Origin: Planctomycetota bacterium
GTDB taxonomy: Bacteria; Planctomycetota; Planctomycetia; Planctomycetales; Planctomycetaceae
DNA: 64,000 nucleotides
Reading direction: 5' to 3'
Assembly (NCBI GenBank): GCA_023417655.1
Contig: JAEZFD010000054.1
Span: forward strand, 62,001 to 126,000
The stretch's first letter is position 1. Each line of letters opens with the position of its first letter. Positions 46,417 to 56,146 of the stretch are shown in pieces. The notes under the pieces were generated by a model. It made no database searches, was not told where the DNA came from, and saw only the letters and a program-made list of their open reading frames with translations. The position numbers and the translations under genes are program-made.

Positions 46417-48054
46417 TCAGGGATCTCTGGCAGGCGGGATTGATTCCGGCGCAGTTGCGGCTGGCTCTGGCAATTCATAGACGCGAAAGCCACCGCGCTC
46501 GAATACCGGCTTCGCATCGATCGGTCCGAATCGCGAGGCCAGCAGATAGCGAATTCCTGTCTGGCGCCTCAGATCCGCCAGTTCGGCTTCTGAAACAGAG
46601 CCATCCTGAACAGCCGCAATCCGCCAGCGGGCGATGACCCACAGCCGCTCGTTCCACTGAACAATTCGGGCGGCATCCTGCGGCATGTCTTTGTAATTCA
46701 CGAACTCAGGACGATGCGTGAGCCACTTCAATCCCCAGCTGTTGTCTGCGGCATAGACAATGGAGTCAGTCGGGGTCTGGTCGCGGATCCACTGACAGGC
46801 CGCACCCCAGTCCCGGTATTCCTGTGGTGAAAGCCGGCTGGGATTCTCATCAGGGAAGGCGATGAACAAGGCCCCGATGACCGCAGCGATCACTCCCAGC
46901 CGCAGCAGCGGTCGAGCGAATCTCCATGAAGAACTTCTTGCCGCCTGTACCATCGCCAGGCTGAACGCGACTGGCAGAAACAGATCGCCCAGCCGGAAGG
47001 GATAGAACTTCAACAACGCAAGTCGCCAGACATGACCGGGCATCTGTGCCACCGGTCGCGGCCCAAACCCAAGCACAATCCCGGCCAATGCAATCAGAAT
47101 GGTTGCGACAACGAAGCATTGCCAGCGACGCTGACGGATCGTCCCTGGGATTTCTTTTGAAAGCAGAAGCCAAATCACCAGCAGGGACCCTGCAAACCAG
47201 TACGCTGATTTTGGAAACCGCATCGGGTCGAGATGGTGCGCCAGGCGATCCCCCACCTGCAGCTGATTGGCAATCCGCGATTCCTCAGCAGTGGCCCCCT
47301 GAAGTGCAGAGACTCCTGCGACCAGTCCTGGGAGTGCGATCAGAGCTCCGACCGCAATGCTCGCCAGTAATTGTCTGCGAGTGAAAGAGGCCACAGGCGA
47401 TCCATCCGAAGGGAGAGGAGCGCGTCTTCCCCAGATGCGGAAACCGACTTCACTCATCGCCAGTGCAATCACGCCCCAGAGTCCGACAATGGGATGGAAG
47501 CAGATCGAGAGTCCGAGAAAGGCACTCGCAGTGACCGGGCGACCTCGCCACCATTCACCGAGTCCCCAGAAGAGAAATCCATAGGCAGGAACCTTCGACT
47601 CCATGCCCCCGACCAGCCACTCCCCGGAAAAGTTTCCGATGGTCTGCAGGCAGAGGAAAAGGATCATGGTCATCAGACCGGTCCACCGTCCGCCGAGCAG
47701 TGTCTGCACGAAGTGCTGCCAGCCGATGGCCAGTATCAGCAACCCGAGAATTCGACCAATGATGGCCGCCTGCTCCAACGGAAACCAGCAGGTCAGGCTG
47801 CCGAAGGTCGCATAAAAGAAGAGATGCGGATTCGAAGAGTCGAGAAAGAAGTCACCTGCACACCATTGCGGATTCCACCAGTGTTTGGCTTTGCCCCAAT
47901 AGTGCGGTTCGTTCACACCAGGGACGGGAATCCTGACCAGCGACCAGAGAACCAGCGTAAACCAGACTGCGAGCCGGTCCGCCCAGATCCAGGCACGGGA
48001 CTCGAGTGCGGCGGACATTTCGACCGGTTGAGAGTGATCGCTTTCCAACCGCAT
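46417..48054 (-). CDS. Polytopic membrane protein, DUF6798-like
   Basis: A 545-residue protein with about ten membrane helices and a soluble C-terminal 120 residues. It has the outline of a membrane glycosyltransferase: RIPVPGVNEPHYWGKAKHWW early, and WFPLEQAAIIGRILGLLILA in the first helices. The C-terminal domain reads WIRDQTPTDSIVYAADNSWG and FVNYKDMPQDAARIVQW, as in DUF6798 proteins. I prefer ATG 48054 (GAGAGGA four bases upstream) to the in-frame TTG 48066. No donor or acceptor is known. It is transcribed towards the rhomboid gene and follows the Lys-rich mini-protein gene at 48145 by 90 bases. Confidence 0.75.
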   Translation of the reverse strand: MRLESDHSQPVEMSAALESRAWIWADRLAVWFTLVLWSLVRIPVPGVNEPHYWGKAKHWWNPQWCAGDFFLDSSNPHLFFYATFGSLTCWFPLEQAAIIGRILGLLILAIGWQHFVQTLLGGRWTGLMTMILFLCLQTIGNFSGEWLVGGMESKVPAYGFLFWGLGEWWRGRPVTASAFLGLSICFHPIVGLWGVIALAMSEVGFRIWGRRAPLPSDGSPVASFTRRQLLASIAVGALIALPGLVAGVSALQGATAEESRIANQLQVGDRLAHHLDPMRFPKSAYWFAGSLLVIWLLLSKEIPGTIRQRRWQCFVVATILIALAGIVLGFGPRPVAQMPGHVWRLALLKFYPFRLGDLFLPVAFSLAMVQAARSSSWRFARPLLRLGVIAAVIGALFIAFPDENPSRLSPQEYRDWGAACQWIRDQTPTDSIVYAADNSWGLKWLTHRPEFVNYKDMPQDAARIVQWNERLWVIARWRIAAVQDGSVSEAELADLRRQTGIRYLLASRFGPIDAKPVFERGGFRVYELPEPAATAPESIPPARDP

Positions 48055-48144
48055 CGTTCCTCTCAATAAGAACAGTCGCGGCGCTCTCCGCCGCGACGTG
48101 TGGTCCGCCGATCATTCGGATGTCATCTGACATCCAGCAGCGAT

Positions 48145-48432
48145 TCAGCTCTTCTTGCGATTGGTCTTTGCAGCCGGCTGTGCGGCAGTCGCCTTCTTGG
48201 CGGAAGGAGCTGGTGCTTTGGCGCTGACGGCCTTCTTTCCCTTTGGCTTTTCAGCGGCGACTGGGCTGCCCTTTTCAGCAGGTGATTTCGCCTTGGTCTT
48301 CGCAGCGGCAGGAGCAGCTGGAGCCGCAGATGCAGCCGCCTTGGACTTGGCCTTCGACTTCTTATCGAAAATCTGGTCCCAGTTTTCCCAGAACTTTGGA
48401 GTCGCACCTGTCCGGACAATTGGACCACTCAT
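48145..48432 (-). CDS. Lys/Ala/Pro-rich small protein, paralogue of the one at 23962-24114
   Basis: A 95-residue protein. Its first 22 residues (MSGPIVRTGATPKF then NWDQIF) match the 50-residue protein at 23962 in pattern, M[S/T]GxxVxTGxxxKFxxxWDx[V/I]F. The remaining 70 residues are a Lys, Ala, Pro and Ser tail like histone H1 or ribosome-linked basic tails (AAPAAPAAAKTKAKSP). AGGAAAG lies ten bases before ATG 48432; the longer frame from 48498 has a non-matching start. The tail is much longer than in the paralogue, so tail length varies. It may be a DNA- or RNA-binding protein. It is first in a run with the membrane protein gene. Confidence 0.75.
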   Translation of the reverse strand: MSGPIVRTGATPKFWENWDQIFDKKSKAKSKAAASAAPAAPAAAKTKAKSPAEKGSPVAAEKPKGKKAVSAKAPAPSAKKATAAQPAAKTNRKKS

Positions 48433-49004
48433 CTTGGAATCTTTCCTGTTGTTTCTATTCCCGTCATGGGCGAGCAGGGCATCACAGGCTGATTCCAATC
48501 ATGACCGGATCAGCCAGCAGATGCATTCAGGGGAGTCGTCAGTGAGCTCGTCATCGGTGATGATACCATCTCGATCACCTCGACCTTCAACGACACATTC
48601 ACGATGACTCGCAAATGTTCCCTGACCGTTTCTAATGCGTGTTGTCTACTGCTTCATCGGGAATGTCAAGAAAGATCAGGCGAACCCCACCTTTCACTTC
48701 GACTCTCCACAAGGCAGACGTGTGGCTTCGGCACCGGTTTCCAGTCAGTCACTGATTGGCCTGACCTGAGATCATTCAGCTCACGAACAGTCACGAGCTT
48801 TGATTCGACACGACGGATGTCACCACGGTTGCACTGCGGTGAGTGACCTCGTCATTCTTCTGAAATGATTTGCGCCGGGAAGCCAGATTCTCCGTTGCTG
48901 TTGAAGTCGCAGATGCCGCATCGGACTCCGGCCAAAGCAGATCCCCTCCGCAAAATGGCTCGCACCCAGTATCGGGTTCACGACTGAGAAAGAGACGCTG
49001 CAGG
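48433..49004. other. Divergent intergenic region, no gene recognised
   Basis: It carries the upstream regions of the Lys-rich protein gene (left) and the mgtE-like gene (right). No magnesium riboswitch-like fold is recognised by eye, and the open frames lack coding character. Confidence 0.45.
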
Positions 49005-50258
49005 ATGACGTTCAAGTCGGATGAAACGCCGGATTCCGTCCCTCCCGCCGATGATCGGGTGATCGATCCCCCGTCAAAGGAAGCGGCAGCAGAGAAGACA
49101 GCGACGGACGCGGTGATGGTCCCCGCTTATTCCGCTGCGTCTGGATCTGACTCGAATCATGTGTATTCGGGGGAAGGGCAGTCACCTCCTGCGGTCCCAT
49201 TGGTTGAGGCCACGATTTCCACGGAATCGACTGACATGATCGGAGACGAAACTCCGGTCACTCAGGCCGAACGTCTCACGAGCGTCCGGGACATCCTCGA
49301 CGAACCCGTCACCCGACATTTGGGTCCTGCGGCGCCGCTCCTTCGGGTCAACCAGACCGTCTCTGCTGCTTTGGAGTCGGTCCGTGCGGCTCAAAACGTT
49401 GGTCGTGTCATCTACTTCTACGTCGTTGATGAAGAGGAGAAACTGCAGGGAGTCGTCGCGACTCGCCGCCTGCTTCTGAGCGTGCCGGACACGATCATCT
49501 CCGAGATCATGTCGACCCGGATTCTGGCGATCCCATCGTCGGCGACAGTGTTTGAGGCCTGTGAATTTTTCACACTCCATAAACTGCTGGCGTTTCCGGT
49601 CATCGACGAAGACCGGAAAATCCTCGGAGTGGTAGACGTCGATCTCTACACCGACGAGATTCTCGAATTCGACCGCCGACAGGACGGAGAGGATCTGTTC
49701 CAGCTGGTGGGGATGCACTTAACACCCTCGACCACATTCCACCCCGGGCATGCATTCATGGGACGCTTCCCCTGGCTGCTCTGCAACGTTCTGGGGGGAA
49801 TGCTGGCCGCAGTGATCGCCGACTGGTACGACGATGTCTCCACGCTTGTGGTTGTCGCCCCGTTCATCGCGCTCGTGACAGCCCTGTCAGAGAGCGTGAG
49901 CATTCAGGCGGTCAGTCTCGCACTGCAGGTTCTGCATCATCAATCACCGAACTGGAAGGTCTTTTTGCGTGAAACCCGAAAAGAGTTGCTCGTGAGTATG
50001 CTGCTCGGCGTCGCCTGTGGAGTGACTGTCGGACTGGTCGCTTTGGTCTGGAAGGGCAGTCTGATTGTCGCCGCGAGCCTGACGTTCGGGATCCTGGGAG
50101 GCATTGTTGCCAGTGCCCTCGTCGGCATTGCGATGCCGTTCGGACTTCGGCTCATTCAACGGGATCCGCAGCTGGCCTCCGGTCCAATGGCTCTCGCACT
50201 GAGTGACGTCGTCACACTGATCTTCTACTTCAGTCTCGGACGCTGGCTGCTGACATAA
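49005..50258 (+). CDS. CBS-domain MgtE-type (SLC41) magnesium/divalent cation transporter
   Basis: A 417-residue protein with a disordered acidic/Ser/Ala-rich N-terminus (about 1-95), two CBS modules (about 105-220; MSTRILAIPSSATVFEACEF opens the second) and an MgtE membrane domain with five helices (about 250-417). The pore region includes DDVSTLVVVAPFIALVTALS. The MgtE N-terminal helical sensor domain that precedes CBS in Thermus MgtE is absent. CBS modules sense cytosolic Mg2+ and close the channel. A longer frame starting at 48870 adds unconserved residues. The ATG at 49005 has only a weak GCAGG, placed too close. Cation specificity is inferred from the family. Confidence 0.88.
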   Translation: MTFKSDETPDSVPPADDRVIDPPSKEAAAEKTATDAVMVPAYSAASGSDSNHVYSGEGQSPPAVPLVEATISTESTDMIGDETPVTQAERLTSVRDILDEPVTRHLGPAAPLLRVNQTVSAALESVRAAQNVGRVIYFYVVDEEEKLQGVVATRRLLLSVPDTIISEIMSTRILAIPSSATVFEACEFFTLHKLLAFPVIDEDRKILGVVDVDLYTDEILEFDRRQDGEDLFQLVGMHLTPSTTFHPGHAFMGRFPWLLCNVLGGMLAAVIADWYDDVSTLVVVAPFIALVTALSESVSIQAVSLALQVLHHQSPNWKVFLRETRKELLVSMLLGVACGVTVGLVALVWKGSLIVAASLTFGILGGIVASALVGIAMPFGLRLIQRDPQLASGPMALALSDVVTLIFYFSLGRWLLT

Positions 50259-50280
50259 AAGTAGACGTAAAAGCTGGCAT

Positions 50281-50325
50281 AAAAAAAGACCCCGACATGA
50301 CGTGCTGTCATGTCGGGGTCTTGTG
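50281..50325 (-). terminator. Strong Rho-independent terminator
   Basis: A 16-bp perfect stem, AAGACCCCGACATGAC (50286-50301) with GTCATGTCGGGGTCTT (50307-50322), and a 5-base loop. Read on the minus strand it lies about 15 bases after the stop of the secreted-protein gene and runs into a T-tract. It may also halt the convergent mgtE transcript. Confidence 0.9.
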
Positions 50326-50337
50326 TTCGTTCAGCAG

Positions 50338-51615
50338 TTATTTTTTGGCTTCAGGGGTCATTGCTTCCTTCGGAGCATTGAGGGCCGCTTCTGCGACGGG
50401 ATCAAAGGGATGTTCGGCTTCCCATTTCCGCCAGAACTCGGCTGGATGAACCTGTCGCCAGTTACACAGCGCGGCATTCACATGGCTGTAGAACGTGAAG
50501 TGCGCGTTGATCTGCTCGAGTGATTGCTCTTTGGTATTTTTGACGACCCAGTCGATCGCCTTCTTGATCTGCGGCTCAGGAATGAGCAGATCCGGCGGTG
50601 CCAGTGACATCCACTCGAGATGATGCCCCGTGGCGATCACTGAGCGGTAGATGGGCTCGTCAAGCGGCTTCTGGACCGCAAGTTCTCCTCTCGGCCAGTC
50701 CGAGTTCCAGTGTCCATCTTCGAACTGCGAATTCGTGATCGCGTCACGGACCTGAACAAGATACTCATAAGCCTGCTCCCGTGCCGAATCGCTCAGGATG
50801 TCATACTCGTCATCGAGGCGAATCAATAGCAGTAGTGAATAGACCCGGTGAGTTCCTCCGCAGACGCCGATGCGCTTTTCGCCCCGCAACAGGCGGTCGA
50901 CAATCAGGTCGAAAGAGTATTGGCGACCTTCATTCCCGATCCAGGTTTTGGTCGGTGGAATCCACAAGCCGAACGCCATCGCTGTCCATTCGACTTCGCG
51001 TTCATCCAGGCGGAAATCTCGCAGCGATTCCTGAATCACGTCATACAGCGTCCCATCGCGACGGGTCGGACCGAACACGGGAGTGTTCAGCGGAGCACCT
51101 GCCTCGGTGACACAGGCCAGCAGGTGATCGTGGTGGTAACTGGCTCCCGTTTCGGTTCCCCAGTTGATGCCGATGCCGCGTGGGCGTTCCTCGAGCAAAG
51201 GAGAAATCTCCTCACCCCAAGATTCCATGAAGCTGGCATTGTCGGTCAGGAACTTCAGCATCTCCTGTCCCGAGACGCAGGCGGGATTCTGAAACGTCGC
51301 ATCCACACCCCAGGCACGAAGTGCATGCTCGATGAAGTTGGGCTTCATCTTCTGACGATCAAATCGAGGCTGCGTCTGATTCAGCACGGCCGCCAGATCT
51401 TCATCCGAAATCCAGTCTGGACGGTTGTACGGACGCGAAATCTGGATGGGCAGTTCATGCGGAATCGGGACCGGCACAAACGCCTCTCCGCCCGGTAACT
51501 CCTGACGGATGAGTGTTCGAGCATTGGCATCTGAAAGAAAGATCGCGAGTCCAATCCCACCAACGGCGAGGAGTTGAACGAGAGCGAATGCCTTCCACGA
51601 ATATCGTTTTTTCAT
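50338..51615 (-). CDS. Secreted/anchored protein with possible alpha-toroid fold
   Basis: A 425-residue protein with an N-terminal membrane segment (FALVQLLAVGGIGLAIFLS) that could be a signal anchor, so the rest is outside the cytoplasm. The mature part is helical, Trp/Arg/Asp-rich, with spaced motifs such as MSLAPPDLLIPEPQIKKAID and SQFEDGHWNSDWPRGE that recall the alternating helices of terpene-cyclase-like or prenyltransferase-like toroids. That resemblance is by eye only. No catalytic DxDD is seen. A strong terminator follows. It lies upstream of nothing on its own strand within 140 bases of the next gene and appears monocistronic. Confidence 0.7.
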   Translation of the reverse strand: MKKRYSWKAFALVQLLAVGGIGLAIFLSDANARTLIRQELPGGEAFVPVPIPHELPIQISRPYNRPDWISDEDLAAVLNQTQPRFDRQKMKPNFIEHALRAWGVDATFQNPACVSGQEMLKFLTDNASFMESWGEEISPLLEERPRGIGINWGTETGASYHHDHLLACVTEAGAPLNTPVFGPTRRDGTLYDVIQESLRDFRLDEREVEWTAMAFGLWIPPTKTWIGNEGRQYSFDLIVDRLLRGEKRIGVCGGTHRVYSLLLLIRLDDEYDILSDSAREQAYEYLVQVRDAITNSQFEDGHWNSDWPRGELAVQKPLDEPIYRSVIATGHHLEWMSLAPPDLLIPEPQIKKAIDWVVKNTKEQSLEQINAHFTFYSHVNAALCNWRQVHPAEFWRKWEAEHPFDPVAEAALNAPKEAMTPEAKK

Positions 51616-51761
51616 AAGAGCATCTTCACAATCCAGGTCGCAGCGTATTCGCTGATAATTCGACAGACAGGATCTTAAACGTGTCTCTGAAGAATTGAGG
51701 GCAAAAGCTGACGGCCTCTGGTAATCACAGGCTGTCAGACTGCGAGACTATAAATGCGTGA

Positions 51762-53408
51762 CTAATGCGCGGCCGTGGCAGCTGGCGTCGACTGCGGCTT
51801 GCGAACGAAGATGATTCCTTTGCTGTCGGAATACTTCTTCTCCCAGCCTTCCAGAGACTCCATCGCTGCGACGAGGTCTTTCTGTTCGAGTTTGCTGGCG
51901 ATCACCGTCTGGATGCTGTAGCGATCCAGCTTCTCCTGCCAGTTCGTTCCGGTGTGAACGATATTCAGATAGTCGCGCCAGACCTCGGTCGGAATGAGAT
52001 GAGCATGCGAGTTCACATAGATCTGCATCTCCTTCGGACCGGCCCACTGCAAATAGTCACCCCATTCATAGGGATTGAAGACCATCCCGACCGGGGGATT
52101 CCGTCTCAGATAACCGGCGACGTCGATTGGAGTGAGTGGGGAAACAACCCGACGGAACTGCTTCAGCACTGCATCCTGATCTTTGGGAGGCCCCTGAATG
52201 ACCCGCACTCCGAAGGGGGAGTATGCAAATGCGATCCACAGAATCCCGACGGTCACCACAGTCCAGAGCCCCCCTTCACGACGAACCGGAGGGGTTGCGT
52301 GTCGCAGATGACGCCAGACGGCCGCCAGATGCAGTCCCAGGTAATACGCAACGACAGGCGCCCACCAGACAATCATTCGGGAGTGCCAGAGCATTCCGAA
52401 GCTGAGTCCTCCCAGCAGCAGCAATTCTCCGACTGTCACCCGACGCGGGCTGAAGCGATACAGAATGAACAATCCTGCAGCGAGGCAGAAGGCCGCTCGT
52501 CCCTGCTTCATTCGTAGAGTGAGCGGATCCCATTCAATCAGCGATTGCAGGTTCAGGTTCCCGGAAACGGCAAAGACTTCTGCATAAGCACCGATTCCAT
52601 AAGGGTTGAGAAGAACCGCCAGTGCTGACAGTTCCAGCGCGAGTAGCAGGCCGCGAATCTTTGTCTCGGCGAAGACAAATTTCAGCTCCTTCGTACGCAG
52701 CAGCACATCTACGATCCGCCCGGTCAGCATTGCTCCCAGCATGGCGAGTCCGACAATGAACGAGCCGTGAACATTCGCCCACACTGCAAAGACAGCAGCA
52801 ATTGCCAGTGGAAACCAGCGTTTCCACTGAGGAGCGGTCACCATCATAAACACGACTGCGAAGCAGACCATCCCTGCCAGCTGCGGGCGAACAACGAGAA
52901 TCTGCTGATAGCTTCCCCAATAGAATGCCAGCAGCGTGACGAGCGCGGCACCCACGTTTCGAGTGCGACGGAACACACCGAACATCAACAATCCGGCGAC
53001 GGTCGCAATGCCGAGTCCGTTGAGGAATTGAATCCCGGCAATTCCGAACCGGGAAATCATCGTGTATCCCAGCACCTGACTCAGCCACGGGAGATCAACG
53101 AACGGCACTCCCTTCGCGAGTGGCAAAGTTGGTTCAACGGTCGGTACGGTCCCGTGCGTGACAATCCAGCGGCCATAGTTCAGGTGCCCCCAAAGATCCG
53201 TGTGCCAGACCGGGAGAACACTGGAGAAGATAAAAACGATCCCGAGTACAAACGTCAGCCCCGCTGTCGCAGCGGAAGACCGCAACCATGCCGGCGTCCG
53301 GTCCTGGAGCAGGGCGACGTTCGGCTGCCCGTCAGGAGTAACATATTGGGGTTTTATGGTCGAATCCTTCAATGACTCTGTCTCTTGACCATCAGCTGTC
53401 AAACTCAT
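51762..53408 (-). CDS. Polytopic membrane protein, glycosyltransferase-like
   Basis: A 548-residue protein from ATG 53408 with a soluble, Gln/Thr-rich N-terminus of about 40 residues, some ten membrane helices (first at about 45-65, LTFVLGIVFIFSSVLPVW) and a soluble C-terminal 130 residues. The first extracytoplasmic loop reads HTDLWGHLNYGRWIVTHG; an Asp followed by hydrophobic helices is how GT-C type transferases start. The C-terminal part (GYLRRNPPVGMVFNPYEWGD) resembles planctomycete proteins of the same layout. The substrate is unknown. The longer in-frame extension to 53510 has no such character. It is divergent from kbl. Confidence 0.75.
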   Translation of the reverse strand: MSLTADGQETESLKDSTIKPQYVTPDGQPNVALLQDRTPAWLRSSAATAGLTFVLGIVFIFSSVLPVWHTDLWGHLNYGRWIVTHGTVPTVEPTLPLAKGVPFVDLPWLSQVLGYTMISRFGIAGIQFLNGLGIATVAGLLMFGVFRRTRNVGAALVTLLAFYWGSYQQILVVRPQLAGMVCFAVVFMMVTAPQWKRWFPLAIAAVFAVWANVHGSFIVGLAMLGAMLTGRIVDVLLRTKELKFVFAETKIRGLLLALELSALAVLLNPYGIGAYAEVFAVSGNLNLQSLIEWDPLTLRMKQGRAAFCLAAGLFILYRFSPRRVTVGELLLLGGLSFGMLWHSRMIVWWAPVVAYYLGLHLAAVWRHLRHATPPVRREGGLWTVVTVGILWIAFAYSPFGVRVIQGPPKDQDAVLKQFRRVVSPLTPIDVAGYLRRNPPVGMVFNPYEWGDYLQWAGPKEMQIYVNSHAHLIPTEVWRDYLNIVHTGTNWQEKLDRYSIQTVIASKLEQKDLVAAMESLEGWEKKYSDSKGIIFVRKPQSTPAATAAH

Positions 53409-53817
53409 TGTGTCATTCCGGCAATGATTGAAAAGGCAAGACTTCGCCATCCTGCGAATGCGCCTGCCCAAAGCGGCCGTCTCGGGAGCATCACCTTCCG
53501 GGTGGATCACAGTCAGCTGCGATCCCAGGATGAGTCATGAATGGTCGTGATGCTGCGGCGACCTGAGGAGACTCGGCCATTGGAACCTAATTCCCCCCGG
53601 TGACCTCGGTCGAGCGCGTTCCGGAGACGCGACACGAATTCCGCGGTCTGACGACGTTCCACTTCCGGCAGCGCGGGTTGCACGGGATCTAATGGAATGT
53701 CGACTTCCCGCCACTCGCCGGAATTCTGTCGCTGGATGCAGCGGTCCCCAGGGCATAGACTCACCGCAGAGCGATCGGCGACGGCGATTTTCCGGCATCA
53801 TGATACGGAGACGGACA
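53409..53817. other. Divergent intergenic region before kbl
   Basis: It contains the upstream parts of the membrane-protein gene and of kbl. No other gene or repeat is evident. Alternative kbl starts at 53692 (in frame, non-homologous) and 53800 lie here. Confidence 0.4.
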
Positions 53818-55002
53818 GTGGCGAATGATTTCGAAGCTCATTTTCTTGCCCAGCTCGAGCAGGTCCGTTCTCAAGGTCTCGAGAAGAAAGAACGCCTTCT
53901 CAGTTCCCCTCAGAATGGACGAGTGAACGTCGCCAGCGGCCAGCCGGTCCTCAACCTGTGTGCGAACAATTATCTCGGGCTGGCAGATCATCCGGAAATC
54001 GTCGCCGCCGCGAAATCAGCACTCGATCGCTGGGGTTTCGGCATGGCGAGTGTCCGCTTTATCTGCGGCACTCAGCAGATTCACCGTGAACTGGAACAGC
54101 GTCTGAGTCAGTTCCTCAAGACGGACGACACCATTCTGTATTCGTCGTGCTTCGATGCGAATACCGGTCTGTTCGAAACGCTGCTGTCGGCCGAAGACGC
54201 GATCATCTCTGATGAGCTGAATCATGCCAGCATCATCGACGGTGTCCGGCTCTGCAAAGCTCAACGGTTCCGTTACAAAAACAATGATATGGCCGACCTC
54301 GAGCTGCAGCTGAAAGCGGCGCAGAATGCCCGATTTCGCCTGATCGCCACCGATGGCGTCTTCTCTATGGATGGTTCACTCGCGAACCTGACAGACATTT
54401 GCGAACTGGCTGACCAATATGACGCTCAGGTGATGGTCGACGATTCCCACGCCGTTGGGTTTGTCGGACCGACAGGCGCCGGGACCCCAGAGAAGTTCGG
54501 CGTCCAGGACCGGATCGACATTCTCACTGGCACATTGGGGAAAGCATTGGGAGGGGCCAGCGGCGGTTATACCAGCGGCCGTAAGCCAATCATTGACTGG
54601 CTGCGACAGCGAAGCCGGCCCTACCTGTTCTCCAACTCATTGGCCCCCCCGATTGTGGCTGCAAGCATGACGGCACTGGACCTGATCAGTCGTGGAGATG
54701 ATCTCAGGCAAAGTCTGTGGACGAACACTGCGTTTTTCCGCGAGCAGATTTCCCGAGTCGGCCTGACGGTACTCCCCGGTGAACACCCGATCGTTCCGAT
54801 TATGCTGGGAGATGCCGTCGTCGCCGGTCGGATGGCTGATGCATTATTGCAACGCGGAATCTATGTCGTCGGCTTTTCCTTCCCGGTTGTCCCGCAAGGG
54901 AAAGCACGCATCCGCACGCAAATGTCCGCAGCCCACTCTCTGGAGGATTTATCCTTCGCAATTGAGCAGTTCTCAGCCGCCAAGACACAGCTGGGGTTGT
55001 AA
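53818..55002 (+). CDS. kbl: Glycine C-acetyltransferase (2-amino-3-ketobutyrate CoA ligase)
   Basis: A 394-residue alpha-oxoamine synthase of PLP fold type I. It splits 2-amino-3-ketobutyrate with CoA into glycine and acetyl-CoA in threonine breakdown. Lys242 in GTLGKALGGASGG binds PLP; His136, Asp208 and His211 (VDDSHAVGF) sit at the cofactor. The family opening ANDFEAHFLAQLEQVRSQGL follows directly on the GTG at 53818, which has GGAG eight bases upstream, so I prefer it over the ATG at 53800. Length equals the E. coli enzyme (398). The partner threonine dehydrogenase (tdh) is not adjacent. AONS, SPT and ALAS are relatives, but NYLGLADHPE and the ISDELNHASIIDG run are Kbl-like. Confidence 0.93.
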   Translation: MANDFEAHFLAQLEQVRSQGLEKKERLLSSPQNGRVNVASGQPVLNLCANNYLGLADHPEIVAAAKSALDRWGFGMASVRFICGTQQIHRELEQRLSQFLKTDDTILYSSCFDANTGLFETLLSAEDAIISDELNHASIIDGVRLCKAQRFRYKNNDMADLELQLKAAQNARFRLIATDGVFSMDGSLANLTDICELADQYDAQVMVDDSHAVGFVGPTGAGTPEKFGVQDRIDILTGTLGKALGGASGGYTSGRKPIIDWLRQRSRPYLFSNSLAPPIVAASMTALDLISRGDDLRQSLWTNTAFFREQISRVGLTVLPGEHPIVPIMLGDAVVAGRMADALLQRGIYVVGFSFPVVPQGKARIRTQMSAAHSLEDLSFAIEQFSAAKTQLGL

Positions 55003-55471
55003 GAACGACAACCGACGGTGGCAAAAATAACAATCAGAGGGCGCGAAGCGATGATAGCGAGAGGCATGGTTAAGCCGGTCGAATTTGCGCGATGACAAAC
55101 CAGAATCGGTGTCTCAACAGGCGCAATGGTCGCCCGGATCCGCCCAGTCGGATTTACCCCAAATAGTGGGCCTGCAACTAACTCGAAAGCGTTCCAAGGC
55201 TTACGAAAAGCTTCTGTTTTTGAGGCAGTGATGGCATCTGCGCTGCAATGCTTTCAATCACAATTCAACAGAAACGCAACTCAGGTTTGCGGTCTCGTCG
55301 CAACGAAGTTTAGGTACGTCAGGCCGTTACTATTGCCGAATCCCGATGAATGTCAGGTTTCCGTACCTTCCCTGACGGGAGGGGATTCTCAAGCGCAGAC
55401 TTGAGCAGGGGATGGTAACAGCGCGACAGACCGCAGACTTGAGTCGTTTCTATTTCGCCTTTGCCGATGAA
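55003..55471. other. Intergenic region with a 12-bp direct repeat
   Basis: The stretch between kbl and the next minus-strand gene has no credible gene. CGCAGACTTGAG occurs at 55394-55405 and again at 55432-55443; the first copy is part of a CTCAAG/CTTGAG hairpin. Confidence 0.5.
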
Positions 55472-56146
55472 CTATGCAGGGGCCTTCGCACATCGAGCAG
55501 CATTGAGCAGTGATGCAAGCTGTTCAATTTCCACGCGGGTCAATAACCCGTCAGCCAGTGGAAGCGTCTCCAGAGAAACGTACCAGCGGCCGAGCACGTC
55601 GAAGAGACACTGATATTCTGCTTCTCGCAGTCCGTTCTGTTCTTTGAGGGGAACGGCTTGGGCGGGGGGAATATCCTGATACTGGCTCAGTACCAGGAAG
55701 AGTCCATCCTGCACGAAGTTCGTTTGTAACTGTTGCAACGAATCTGCAAGGGGTCGCTTGATCGGATGGAAGCACTCGATCGGCCCACGACACAGGAACC
55801 GTCGAGCGGTTTCAGGGTCGGTGCGTACTAGCCTTGCCGCCGACTCACAGGCTGCATAGATGACCGCTTCTTCCAGAAGGGTCGCCTGATGAGGGATCGG
55901 CGTCGCATGTCGCGACCATGTCTCGATTAACAGCGACAGCTGTACTTGGGCCGGGACATTCCGCAGGAACGGAACTTCTGTCAGGAATCCAAAATTGCGG
56001 TCAGGGCATACGTCAAGCTGGAGGGCTAACTCCAGTCTTTCTCTCGTATCCAGGCATGCCAAACGGAATGCCATGTAGGAAAGTTCAGTTCGAGGGAATT
56101 TGCGGGGGCTGATCGAGAGCATGGCAGGCATGTTGGCAAAGTTCAT
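55472..56146 (-). CDS. Conserved hypothetical protein
   Basis: A 224-residue helical protein without TM segments. It starts MNFANMPAMLSISPRKFPRT or at the ATG a few codons later. The central part (LLIETWSRHATPIPHQATLL then EEAVIYAACESAARL) suggests stacked helices. Leu-rich pairs at the end (LLTRVEIEQLASLLNAAR) suggest helical packing. Cys residues are scattered, without a metal pattern. No family is recognised. The base composition is like its neighbours. It is flanked on both sides by long non-coding stretches. Confidence 0.6.
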   Translation of the reverse strand: MNFANMPAMLSISPRKFPRTELSYMAFRLACLDTRERLELALQLDVCPDRNFGFLTEVPFLRNVPAQVQLSLLIETWSRHATPIPHQATLLEEAVIYAACESAARLVRTDPETARRFLCRGPIECFHPIKRPLADSLQQLQTNFVQDGLFLVLSQYQDIPPAQAVPLKEQNGLREAEYQCLFDVLGRWYVSLETLPLADGLLTRVEIEQLASLLNAARCAKAPA

